A DNA stretch of 9,954 nt from Caryophanales bacterium (GTDB lineage Bacteria > Bacillota_I > Bacilli_A > RF39 > UBA660): positions 1-9,954 of the forward strand of contig JAEEKO010000004.1 of NCBI GenBank assembly GCA_016282415.1, given 5' to 3'. Numbering within the stretch: the first letter of the stretch is position 1; each line of letters starts with the position of its first letter. The notes under the pieces were generated by a model. That model saw only the letters and a list, made by a program, of their open reading frames with translations. It made no database searches and had not been told where the DNA came from. Position numbers and translations under genes: made by a program. Positions 1 through 5,441 of this stretch are shown here, in pieces.

Positions 1-1
1 A

Positions 2-103
2 ATGTATCAAGCGGAAGATCCTAATACGGAAGTTTTATTTTTAAAGAATGCTACGGCGACAATTTATTCTTTTACCGAAGCCCCTAAAGTTATTAAATTT
101 TAA
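2..103 (+). CDS. 3' end of a CDS, possibly a pyridoxamine 5'-phosphate oxidase-like flavin-binding protein (partial)
   Basis: Only the last 33 codons are in the window, read in the frame that ends at TAA 101-103; the true start lies upstream. The visible tail includes DPNTEVLFLKNATATIYSF and ends in APKVIKF. This D-P-N, hydrophobic strand, A-T, S-F, P-x-V-I-K-F pattern resembles, from memory, the C-termini of small pyridoxamine-phosphate-oxidase-like (FMN-binding split barrel) proteins of Firmicutes. That family match is a tentative inference from a very short stretch. The coding nature is better supported: the frame is open from base 2, codon use matches the neighbours, and an intrinsic terminator follows the stop directly. 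Confidence 0.45.
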   Translation: MYQAEDPNTEVLFLKNATATIYSFTEAPKVIKF

Positions 104-128
104 TAAAGAACTTGGTTCTTTATTTTTT
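102..128 (+). terminator. Rho-independent terminator of the upstream gene
   Basis: A perfect 10-bp inverted repeat, AATAAAGAAC (102-111) and GTTCTTTATT (115-124), closes a 3-nt loop and runs into T123-128. It starts inside the stop codon of the partial gene and separates it from the MscS gene. Confidence 0.85.
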
Positions 129-132
129 GTAT

Positions 133-148
133 TATAATATGATATACT
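133..148 (+). promoter_or_regulatory. Probable promoter region (-10 elements) for the mscS-PAP2 unit
   Basis: Two -10-like hexamers lie just after the preceding terminator: TATAAT at 133-138, and TATACT at 143-148 preceded by TG-N (TGaTATACT, an extended -10). No good -35 is seen at 17 bp from either, which fits an extended -10 promoter. Transcription would start near 155 and leave about 78 nt of leader before the mscS ATG at 233. The leader holds an ATGATG-rich stretch (182-199) with no clear role. Confidence 0.45.
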
Positions 149-232
149 TTAAGTATCACAAAAGCTTGTTTAAAAAAACTTATGATGATGCGATGATGAT
201 AAAAAAATATTAATGAAGGTGGCTGAATAATA

Positions 233-1024
233 ATGGAATATGTTATTGAATTTATTACTGATAAACAAGTTTATTTATCTTTAACAACAATAGCGTTAGG
301 TATTTTTTCTTATTTAATACTTCGTGGTGTTGTAATTAAATACTTTAATAAAAAACGAGCAAAAACTAAGTTAGAAAAAAGAAGATTAACTTATTTCCGC
401 TTAATATCTAATATTTTAAAATATGTAATATTAATAATTGTATTAGTTATTGTGTTACAAATTAATGGGTTTAATGTGGCATCATTAGTTACTGGCCTAG
501 GAATTGTTTCGTTAGTTGCTGGTCTTGCATTACAAGATGCACTAAAAGATATAATTATGGGATTTAACTTAATTGTTGATGAATATTTTTCAGTTGGTGA
601 TGTAGTTAAAATTGGTGATGTTGAAGGTATTGTTATTGAACTTGGCTTAAAAGCAACTAAAATAAAAGATATTCGTTATGGTAATATTTTAGTAATTGCC
701 AATCGTAATATAAGTAATGCGGTAACATTATCAACATTTAATGATGTTGATATTCCACTTCCATATGAAAGTAATATTAAAGATATTGATAAATTAATGG
801 AAAAGATTATTAAAGAAATTGAAAAGGTTGAAATAATTAGTAATCCTCGTTATTTAGGATTAAATAAATTTGATGAATCAGCAATTCTTTATAAGATTGC
901 GTTTGATGCTAAACCAGAAGAACGCTTTCAAGCTAAAAGAGAAGTTAACCGTATTGTTAAAACTATGTTAGAAAAAGAAGGGTTAAGTATTCCTTATCCA
1001 CAATTGGATATCCATCAAAAGTAG
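233..1024 (+). CDS. mscS: Small-conductance mechanosensitive channel, MscS family
   Basis: This 263-aa integral membrane protein should form a heptameric channel that opens under membrane tension and releases solutes on osmotic downshock. It has three membrane helices (about residues 12-35, 57-77 and 82-112). The third is the Gly/Ala-rich pore helix, including GLGIVSLVAGLALQDALKD, with the family's typical A-L-Q-D-x-L-K ending. The beta domain follows (about 118-165) with FSVGDVVKIGDVEGIVIELG and IANRNI, corresponding to the family's usual PN(S/R) segment. An alpha/beta C-terminal domain (about 170-263) completes it. The length is close to that of E. coli MscS (286 aa). An AAGGTGG Shine-Dalgarno at 216-222 sits 10 nt before the ATG. 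The PAP2 phosphatase gene follows within 8 bp and is probably cotranscribed. Family assignment is secure; gating properties cannot be read from sequence. Confidence 0.95.
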   Translation: MEYVIEFITDKQVYLSLTTIALGIFSYLILRGVVIKYFNKKRAKTKLEKRRLTYFRLISNILKYVILIIVLVIVLQINGFNVASLVTGLGIVSLVAGLALQDALKDIIMGFNLIVDEYFSVGDVVKIGDVEGIVIELGLKATKIKDIRYGNILVIANRNISNAVTLSTFNDVDIPLPYESNIKDIDKLMEKIIKEIEKVEIISNPRYLGLNKFDESAILYKIAFDAKPEERFQAKREVNRIVKTMLEKEGLSIPYPQLDIHQK

Positions 1025-1032
1025 GTGAAATG

Positions 1033-1671
1033 ATGAAAAAAAATAATATTATTTCGAGCGCTTCGTTAGTAGGATTAAGTATTATTTATACCTTATTAGT
1101 AAGATTCTATGATTATCGTGCGGTAGGTCCAAATGATTCATTCGTTGGCTTTGCTAATCTTAATGGAGCTTTCCACCGTTTAACAAAGGTGCATATGACT
1201 TTGGATTCAATTACTGATTACTTAGGTTTAATAATATTAGCGTTAGTGGTTTTCTATGCTGGGGTGGGTTTAATTCAATTGATTAAAAGAAAAAGTTTAA
1301 AAAAGGTTGATAAAGAAATTATTTTACTTGGGGCTTTTTATGCAATCGTAGCGTTGATCTTTGTTCTATTTGAAATGATTGAATTAAACTATCGCCCAAT
1401 TTTAGTCGATGGTAAACTTGATGCATCATTTCCATCAACTCATGTTTTCTTATCATTGTTTATTGGTTGTAGTGCAATTTTAGTGAATAAGAAATTATTT
1501 AAAAAACCATTAATTATAAATATTGTAATTGCGTTAGTAACGGTTACAATTATTGTGCTTCGTACTATTAGTGGGGTTCATTGGTTAACCGATATTGTTG
1601 GAGCATTATTATATGCTAGTACTTTAGGATACATTTATTATTCATTAATTAGTTATAAAACTAAAAAGTAA
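1033..1671 (+). CDS. PAP2-superfamily membrane phosphatase
   Basis: This 212-aa polytopic membrane protein belongs to the PAP2 / lipid-phosphate phosphatase superfamily, which dephosphorylates lipid phosphates such as undecaprenyl pyrophosphate or phosphatidic acid. About five or six hydrophobic helices are visible. Motif C2 is FPSTH (P134-H137, His as likely proton donor). Motif C3 is R177-T-I-S-G-V-H183-W-L-T-D187, with the His nucleophile and its Asp partner. Motif C1 keeps only Arg-Pro (121-122); the usual Lys seven residues before the Arg is Glu114. Two ATGs are possible, 1030 and 1033. The second is chosen because the GGTGA at 1024-1028 then has a 4-nt spacer, the same as in the GH31 gene; at 1030 it would be only 1 nt. 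The gene follows mscS by 8 bp and ends inside a terminator. The substrate is unknown: lipid carrier recycling is plausible but unproven. Confidence 0.85.
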   Translation: MKKNNIISSASLVGLSIIYTLLVRFYDYRAVGPNDSFVGFANLNGAFHRLTKVHMTLDSITDYLGLIILALVVFYAGVGLIQLIKRKSLKKVDKEIILLGAFYAIVALIFVLFEMIELNYRPILVDGKLDASFPSTHVFLSLFIGCSAILVNKKLFKKPLIINIVIALVTVTIIVLRTISGVHWLTDIVGALLYASTLGYIYYSLISYKTKK

Positions 1672-1690
1672 CATTATTGTTACTTTTTTT
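1663..1690 (+). terminator. Rho-independent terminator of the mscS-PAP2 unit
   Basis: AAAAAGTAAC (1663-1672) pairs perfectly with GTTACTTTTT (1679-1688) around a 6-nt loop, ending in a T run to 1690. The left arm contains the last Lys codons and the stop codon of the PAP2 gene. Confidence 0.85.
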
Positions 1691-1698
1691 GTGTCAAG

Positions 1699-1731
1699 TA
1701 AACAATATAAGCATTAAAACAATATAGCATT
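1699..1731 (+). repeat. Tandem direct repeat upstream of deoD
   Basis: Two near-identical 17-nt units, TAAACAATATAAGCATT (1699-1715) and TAAAACAATATAGCATT (1715-1731), lie head to tail and differ by a shifted A. They sit 44-76 bp before the deoD ATG in a spacer where I find no -35/-10 pair of normal spacing. They could be an operator or part of an unrecognised promoter, or a chance duplication in AT-rich DNA. Seeing the repeat is direct; a regulatory role is inference. Confidence 0.5.
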
Positions 1732-1759
1732 TTTAATAATTATTTGTTAAGATTAAACT

Positions 1760-1764
1760 AGGAG
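1760..1764 (+). promoter_or_regulatory. Shine-Dalgarno site that fixes the deoD start
   Basis: AGGAG at 1760-1764 is 10 nt before ATG 1775. The in-frame GTG at 1766 is only 1 nt after it, too close for use, so the ATG is taken as the start. Confidence 0.75.
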
Positions 1765-1774
1765 AGTGAGTAAA

Positions 1775-2506
1775 ATGTTAGTAATTAATGAACCTATTCA
1801 CATTAAAAAAGATGCTGATATTGCTGAATCAGTAATTATGCCTGGAGACCCATTACGCGCTAAATATATTGCTGAAAACTTTTTAGATGATTATGAGGAA
1901 GTAACTAGTATTCGTAATATGCTAGGATTTACTGGAACTTACAAAGGAAAGAAAGTAACGGTTATGGGTAGTGGTATGGGAATGCCATCAATGAGTATTT
2001 ATGCTACCGAGTTATTTAGATTCTTTGGAGTTAAGAATATTATTCGTATTGGAACTTGTGGAGTAATTGATAAATCAGTGGATATTCCAGAAATAATTCT
2101 TGCGGATAAAGCCTTTACATTATCAAATTTTGCATATCAATTTTGTAAGAGTAATGCTAATTTAGTATATCCAAGTGAAACGTTAAACAAAAAGATTTTA
2201 AAAGCTAATGAAAAATTAGATTATAAAGTTCATGTTGGTGGAATTATGACTATGGATGTTTTTGGACCATATATTGATGCTGAATACCTAATCGCTAAAG
2301 TTCCAGAAAACTTAGATATGTTGGGTGAAGAAATGGAAGCTTTTGCATTATTAACAGTTGCTCAAAAACTTGGTGGTAATGCTGCGGTAATGGCAACAGC
2401 AGTAGATAGTAAATATAGTGAGATAGTATTAACTCCAGAAGAACGCCAAAATTCATTAAACGACATGATGACTTTAGCGTTAGAAAGTTTAATAATTGAT
2501 GATTAA
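1775..2506 (+). CDS. deoD: Purine-nucleoside phosphorylase, DeoD type
   Basis: This 243-aa cytoplasmic enzyme, hexameric in known DeoD proteins, splits purine (deoxy)ribonucleosides with phosphate into base and (deoxy)ribose 1-phosphate for salvage. The sequence aligns by eye with E. coli and B. subtilis DeoD over its full length. Visible elements are His9 near the N-terminus (the neighbouring-subunit His), the phosphate-binding MPGDPLRAKYIAE (G24, R28), MLGFTGTYKGKK, IRIGTCG (R91, T94 where E. coli has Ser), EEMEA (186-188, ribose binding), the catalytic Asp211, and Arg224 in EERQNSLNDM. The E. coli Ser-Asp catalytic pair reads Val210-Asp211 here, so the Asp is kept but the Ser is not. It lies between terminators with a GNAT gene that overlaps its end. 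No clear promoter is seen; a tandem repeat lies upstream. Confidence 0.95.
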   Translation: MLVINEPIHIKKDADIAESVIMPGDPLRAKYIAENFLDDYEEVTSIRNMLGFTGTYKGKKVTVMGSGMGMPSMSIYATELFRFFGVKNIIRIGTCGVIDKSVDIPEIILADKAFTLSNFAYQFCKSNANLVYPSETLNKKILKANEKLDYKVHVGGIMTMDVFGPYIDAEYLIAKVPENLDMLGEEMEAFALLTVAQKLGGNAAVMATAVDSKYSEIVLTPEERQNSLNDMMTLALESLIIDD

Positions 2507-2933
2507 AAGAGTTAAAGAAGCAAGTATTGCTAAAGAATGTAATAAGTTATTATCTTTATTAATTGAAGATGAAATTAAATATAATAAATTTGTTAAACCA
2601 ATGGCAGTTACTGATTATTTTGAAAATTTAATTAATGATGATAAAAACATTTTACTTGCTAAAGTTATTGACGACAAAGTCGTAGGGTATGCTTTTTTTA
2701 AACCTGTTGTTGATAATGATGTACCAGGATACTTATTAGATGGTATCTATATTTTGGAAGCATATCGTGGTTTAAAAATTGGCAAAGAATTAATGGATAC
2801 GGGTTTAAGTATTATTAAAGATTATAATGTTAAGTTTGTAGATGTTTATTGCATGAACGGTAATAATGCTTGTATGCTATATCAAAGTTTTGGTTTTAAT
2901 ATTATTAAAAACCAATTTCGTAAAGAATTATAA
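2499..2933 (+). CDS. GNAT-family N-acetyltransferase
   Basis: This 144-aa protein has the GNAT fold, which moves an acetyl group from acetyl-CoA to an amine; the acceptor is unknown. The N-terminal part is helical (about 5-50), then come strands ILLAKVIDDKVVGYAFFKPV (51-70) and LLDGIYILEAYRG (79-91). The acetyl-CoA motif A is R90-G-L-K-I-G-K; the usual Gly in position four of RxxGxG is Lys93. Motif B is NACMLYQSFGFNII (123-136). The ATG at 2499 overlaps the end of deoD by 8 bp and no strong Shine-Dalgarno is visible, so translation is probably coupled to deoD. A TTG one codon earlier is a weaker alternative. A terminator follows at once. Sharing a transcript with deoD does not by itself show a role in nucleoside metabolism. 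Confidence 0.85.
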   Translation: MIKRVKEASIAKECNKLLSLLIEDEIKYNKFVKPMAVTDYFENLINDDKNILLAKVIDDKVVGYAFFKPVVDNDVPGYLLDGIYILEAYRGLKIGKELMDTGLSIIKDYNVKFVDVYCMNGNNACMLYQSFGFNIIKNQFRKEL

Positions 2934-2959
2934 AATTGAAACGTTGTTTCAATTTTTTT
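2932..2959 (+). terminator. Rho-independent terminator of the deoD-GNAT unit
   Basis: AAAATTGAAAC (2932-2942) pairs over 11 bp with GTTTCAATTTT (2946-2956) around a 3-nt loop, with T2953-2959 behind. The left arm begins within the GNAT stop codon. Confidence 0.88.
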
Positions 2960-2975
2960 ATTTGTAAAATGGGAG

Positions 2976-3005
2976 TTGCATGACGATACAAAAATAGTAT
3001 ATAAT
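2976..3005 (+). promoter_or_regulatory. SigA-type promoter of the pilin-like gene
   Basis: TTGCAT (2976-2981) and a perfect TATAAT (3000-3005) are separated by 18 bp. Transcription would start near 3012, right at the Shine-Dalgarno, giving a leader of only about 10 nt before ATG 3022. Confidence 0.65.
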
Positions 3006-3011
3006 CAAAAT

Positions 3012-3016
3012 GGTGA
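3012..3016 (+). promoter_or_regulatory. Shine-Dalgarno site that fixes the pilin-like gene start
   Basis: GGTGA (3012-3016) lies 5 nt before ATG 3022. It matches the 5' part of the ideal AAGGAGGTGATCC. The in-frame ATG 3010 and GTG 3013 lie at or before this site and near the predicted transcription start, so they are not used. Confidence 0.7.
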
Positions 3017-3021
3017 ACGAT

Positions 3022-4347
3022 ATGAATAAAAGAGGTTTTACGTTAGTTGAATTATTGGCAGTTATTGTTGTTTTAGCAATCATTATTCTATTAGCAATGC
3101 CAAGGGTTATCGGAATAATGGAAAACGCTAAAGTTAATTCTTTTGCGGCTGAAGCAAGTGAAATAACAAAAGTTGCCAGAACAGCATATAATAATAAATT
3201 ATTACAAGAAGGAACTACTGATTCAACACTATGTTTTACGGTAGACGAATTAATTAAGGGAGGCTTAATCGATAAAGAAAAAGGTGACGTTCGTGGTGCT
3301 GTCGTTATTGATTTACCAACCGGTTCTAATGCTGATAGTAGTACTATGAAAATTTATTCGTTTTTATCAAAGAAAAATTATTATGTAAAAAATGATGGAG
3401 GATCTAAAACAGGGGATATAAGTGGTTCTGATGTTAAAGTTTTAAAAAATAATTCATCAGTATTTAACAGTTGTAGTTCAATTTGTACTGCAACAGCACA
3501 TGCTGCTTCAGTTATGTGTGGTAGTACGGATATAACAACCATGCCTTCATCAGGAGTTAGTGCTTATACCGTTACTTTTGATGCTGATGGTGGGGTAATT
3601 AATGGACAAACTTTTATTAACCTTAAAGGTGAATCAAAGTATACTAGTGGTCATGTCGTTAATGCAACGTGGGGTACTGATCATTTAATTTTTGATCGTA
3701 CTAATCAAACTATTGTTACTTTTGGTGTTTATAATCCAACAACGATTCTTGCGGCGGCAGACTTTAGTATTGATAGTTATAGTGAAACGGTTAATCAAGT
3801 TGTATTTTCTAATGTTCAAAATGGAGGATTTCAATTAGGAGTACTTAATAATGAGCATGCTTCTAAACCGCAGTATCTTTATGCTGCTCTTGTAATTGGT
3901 GGTAGTACACGTGTGTTATATTCAAAAGCAATTGCCCAATTAAATCAAAGATATAAAGTAATTATGTCTTACGACGGGGTTTATTATAAATTCTTTGTTA
4001 ATGGAGAACTAGCACAAAAGATAAATACTACTGCGGAAATTACGCAACCTGCTGAAGGGGTTCCGGTAGTACTAGGAGCTAATCCAAATGCTAATACATT
4101 AATAACTGGAGCTGTTGATTCTTACCAATTCTCTGGAAAATTATATAATGCTTATATGTCAACTGATCCACGTTATACTAAATCGGTAATAAAAAATGGA
4201 ACATATGGGACTTTACCAGTTCCATCTAAACCATTTCATACATTTACTGGTTGGTATGATGCTAATAATAATTTAGTAACTAGTTCAACTGTTTATACTG
4301 CTAGTAGTAATACTGAATTAACCGCTAAATATACTTATAATGGATAA
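3022..4347 (+). CDS. Prepilin-like surface protein with LamG-like domain and split InlB-type repeat
   Basis: This is a 441-aa protein with a type III (prepilin) signal: MNKRG/FTLVELLAVIVVLAI, cut by prepilin peptidase between G5 and F6, with the conserved Glu at mature position 5 (E10) and a hydrophobic helix to about residue 28. A pseudopilin-like part follows to about 168, with Cys 71, 151, 155 and 166. Residues 182-191 (YTVTFDADGG) match the first strand of an InlB B / Flg_new-type repeat. About 215-383 is LamG / concanavalin-like, with YKVIMSYDGVYYKFFVNGE, VVLGANP and FSGKLYNAYMS as its core strands. Residues 392-441 (NGTYGTLPVPSK, FTGWYD, ELTAKY) match the second half of an InlB B repeat. 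It likely sits in, or is exported by, a type IV pilus or pseudopilus and binds glycan or protein; that role is inferred. It has its own promoter and terminator, and no pilus assembly genes are in the window. Confidence 0.85.
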   Translation: MNKRGFTLVELLAVIVVLAIIILLAMPRVIGIMENAKVNSFAAEASEITKVARTAYNNKLLQEGTTDSTLCFTVDELIKGGLIDKEKGDVRGAVVIDLPTGSNADSSTMKIYSFLSKKNYYVKNDGGSKTGDISGSDVKVLKNNSSVFNSCSSICTATAHAASVMCGSTDITTMPSSGVSAYTVTFDADGGVINGQTFINLKGESKYTSGHVVNATWGTDHLIFDRTNQTIVTFGVYNPTTILAAADFSIDSYSETVNQVVFSNVQNGGFQLGVLNNEHASKPQYLYAALVIGGSTRVLYSKAIAQLNQRYKVIMSYDGVYYKFFVNGELAQKINTTAEITQPAEGVPVVLGANPNANTLITGAVDSYQFSGKLYNAYMSTDPRYTKSVIKNGTYGTLPVPSKPFHTFTGWYDANNNLVTSSTVYTASSNTELTAKYTYNG

Positions 4348-4348
4348 T

Positions 4349-4377
4349 AAAAAAGCAAATCAATGATTTGCTTTTTT
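4349..4377 (+). terminator. Bidirectional rho-independent terminator between convergent genes
   Basis: AAAAAAGCAAATC (4349-4361) pairs over 13 bp with GATTTGCTTTTTT (4365-4377) around the loop AAT. A-tract and T-tract flank it, so the same hairpin works on both strands: for the pilin-like gene and for the minus-strand radical SAM gene, whose stop codon (4376-4378) lies in one arm. Confidence 0.9.
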
Positions 4378-5284
4378 AATTATATTTACATCCTTGATAG
4401 AGCTTGTGACTAACCATATACTTATCAATATCATTAATTAACTGACGCTTTTTAACTAACCATTTTGGTTCAATTAAAGCATTAACATCAGGATCACCAG
4501 TAATACGATGAATAACAATTTCAGGTTTTAAATAACTTAATTCATTAGCAACAATATCGATATATTCTTCTTTAGTTAATAATTTAATTTTACTGTCATT
4601 AAACCATTTTTCAATTAAAGTATTTTTACTAATATAAAGCATATGAATTTTAATACCATCAATATCTAAATCATTTAAATATTTAATAGTATCAATCATC
4701 ATTTCTTTAGTTTCATTAGGTAGGCCATTAATAATATGGACTACTACTTTAATATGATTAGTTTTTAATAATTTAACTATTTTGGTAAAAGTTTCTTTGG
4801 TATGACCACGGTTAATTAATTCTAAAGTACTATCGTGAGCGGATTGTAATCCTAATTCAATTGTTAGATCGGTTTTGCTATTAATTTCACTAAAATAATT
4901 TAACCATTTTTCATCAATACAGTCTGGTCTGGTGGCAATAGTTATACCAACAACGTTAGGAATTGTTAGGGCTTCATTAAAAATTTTAGTTATTTCTTTA
5001 AAGTCACCATAAGTATTAGTCCCATTTTGAAAATAAATGATATATTTACTATTTGGCCATTTTTGATCAAAAGCCACTTTATTTTTATTAAATTGTTCTA
5101 ATAATGATTCGGTTGTTTTACTAAATTCAAAATCACCATTGCAATAAATGCAGCCACCATTCTTTTTATTAGGACAACTACACCCAATGTTAATTGGAAT
5201 TTTAACTACTTTGGAATGATATTTATTTTTATAGTAATAATTCAAAGTATGATATCTTTTGTTATCTAATGAATACTTAAACAT
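4376..5284 (-). CDS. ytqA: Radical SAM protein, TIGR01212 / YtqA (MnmL) family
   Basis: This 302-aa cytoplasmic protein contains the radical SAM cluster motif C37-P-N-K-K-N-G-G-C45-I-Y-C48 and should bind a [4Fe-4S] cluster and S-adenosylmethionine. The opening YSLDNKRYHTLNYYYKNKY and the later KYIIYFQNGTNTYGD, IATRPDCI, ELGLQS and RGHTKETF fit the B. subtilis YtqA / E. coli YhcC family. The loop between the first and second cluster Cys is a few residues shorter than in YtqA as I recall it. B. subtilis YtqA has been named MnmL and linked to conversion of cmnm5(s2)U to mnm5(s2)U at tRNA wobble U34, usually with the methyltransferase MnmM (YtqB); no ytqB is beside it here. ATG 5284 is preferred over the upstream GTG 5296 because a GGTGA lies 5 nt before it. 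The gene stands alone, divergent from the GH31 gene. Confidence 0.9.
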   Translation of the reverse strand: MFKYSLDNKRYHTLNYYYKNKYHSKVVKIPINIGCSCPNKKNGGCIYCNGDFEFSKTTESLLEQFNKNKVAFDQKWPNSKYIIYFQNGTNTYGDFKEITKIFNEALTIPNVVGITIATRPDCIDEKWLNYFSEINSKTDLTIELGLQSAHDSTLELINRGHTKETFTKIVKLLKTNHIKVVVHIINGLPNETKEMMIDTIKYLNDLDIDGIKIHMLYISKNTLIEKWFNDSKIKLLTKEEYIDIVANELSYLKPEIVIHRITGDPDVNALIEPKWLVKKRQLINDIDKYMVSHKLYQGCKYN

Positions 5285-5289
5285 TTTTT

Positions 5290-5294
5290 TCACC
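5290..5294 (-). promoter_or_regulatory. Shine-Dalgarno site that fixes the radical SAM start
   Basis: Read on the minus strand, GGTGA (plus-strand TCACC) lies 5 nt before ATG 5284. The in-frame GTG at 5296 overlaps this site and is rejected as start. Confidence 0.65.
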
Positions 5295-5305
5295 ACTTAT
5301 ATTTT

Positions 5306-5311
5306 ATCATA
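5306..5311 (-). promoter_or_regulatory. Possible -10 element of the radical SAM gene
   Basis: TATGAT is read on the minus strand at 5311-5306, about 22 nt before ATG 5284. No matching -35 is seen at 16-18 bp, so this is only a weak candidate. Confidence 0.3.
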
Positions 5312-5320
5312 GTTTTAGAA

Positions 5321-5349
5321 TTGATAAAAATACTCTTTAGTTATATAAT
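5321..5349 (+). promoter_or_regulatory. SigA-type promoter of the GH31 gene
   Basis: TTGATA (5321-5326) and TATAAT (5344-5349) are exactly 17 bp apart, near consensus. Transcription would start near 5356, leaving a leader of about 86 nt. Within that leader a second, extended -10 candidate TGaTATGAT (5406-5414) could serve as a minor start. No catabolite-response (cre) box was seen. Confidence 0.7.
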
Positions 5350-5441
5350 AAATAATAGTAAAGTAGGAGATTATATAATTAATTCTTTTTAAAAATTGAA
5401 TTATGTGATATGATAAAAAGAGAATAGAATAGGGTGATTAG

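Noticed and set aside
182..199. ATGATG-rich stretch before mscS as a microsatellite or leader peptide
   Set aside because: It is too short and imperfect for a repeat array, and the only reading frame (ATG ATG ATG CGA TGA) is four codons long with no Shine-Dalgarno.
1766..1774. GTG 1766 as the start of deoD, adding three residues
   Set aside because: It overlaps the tail of the Shine-Dalgarno region; ATG 1775 has normal spacing and fits the usual DeoD N-terminus.
3022..4347. Type IV pilus operon
   Set aside because: Only one pilin-like gene is present, bounded by its own promoter and terminator. The neighbours are unrelated.
5356..5441. Riboswitch in the GH31 leader
   Set aside because: The 86-nt leader is very AT-rich with only a weak, interrupted inverted repeat around 5376-5404, no terminator and no recognised motif.
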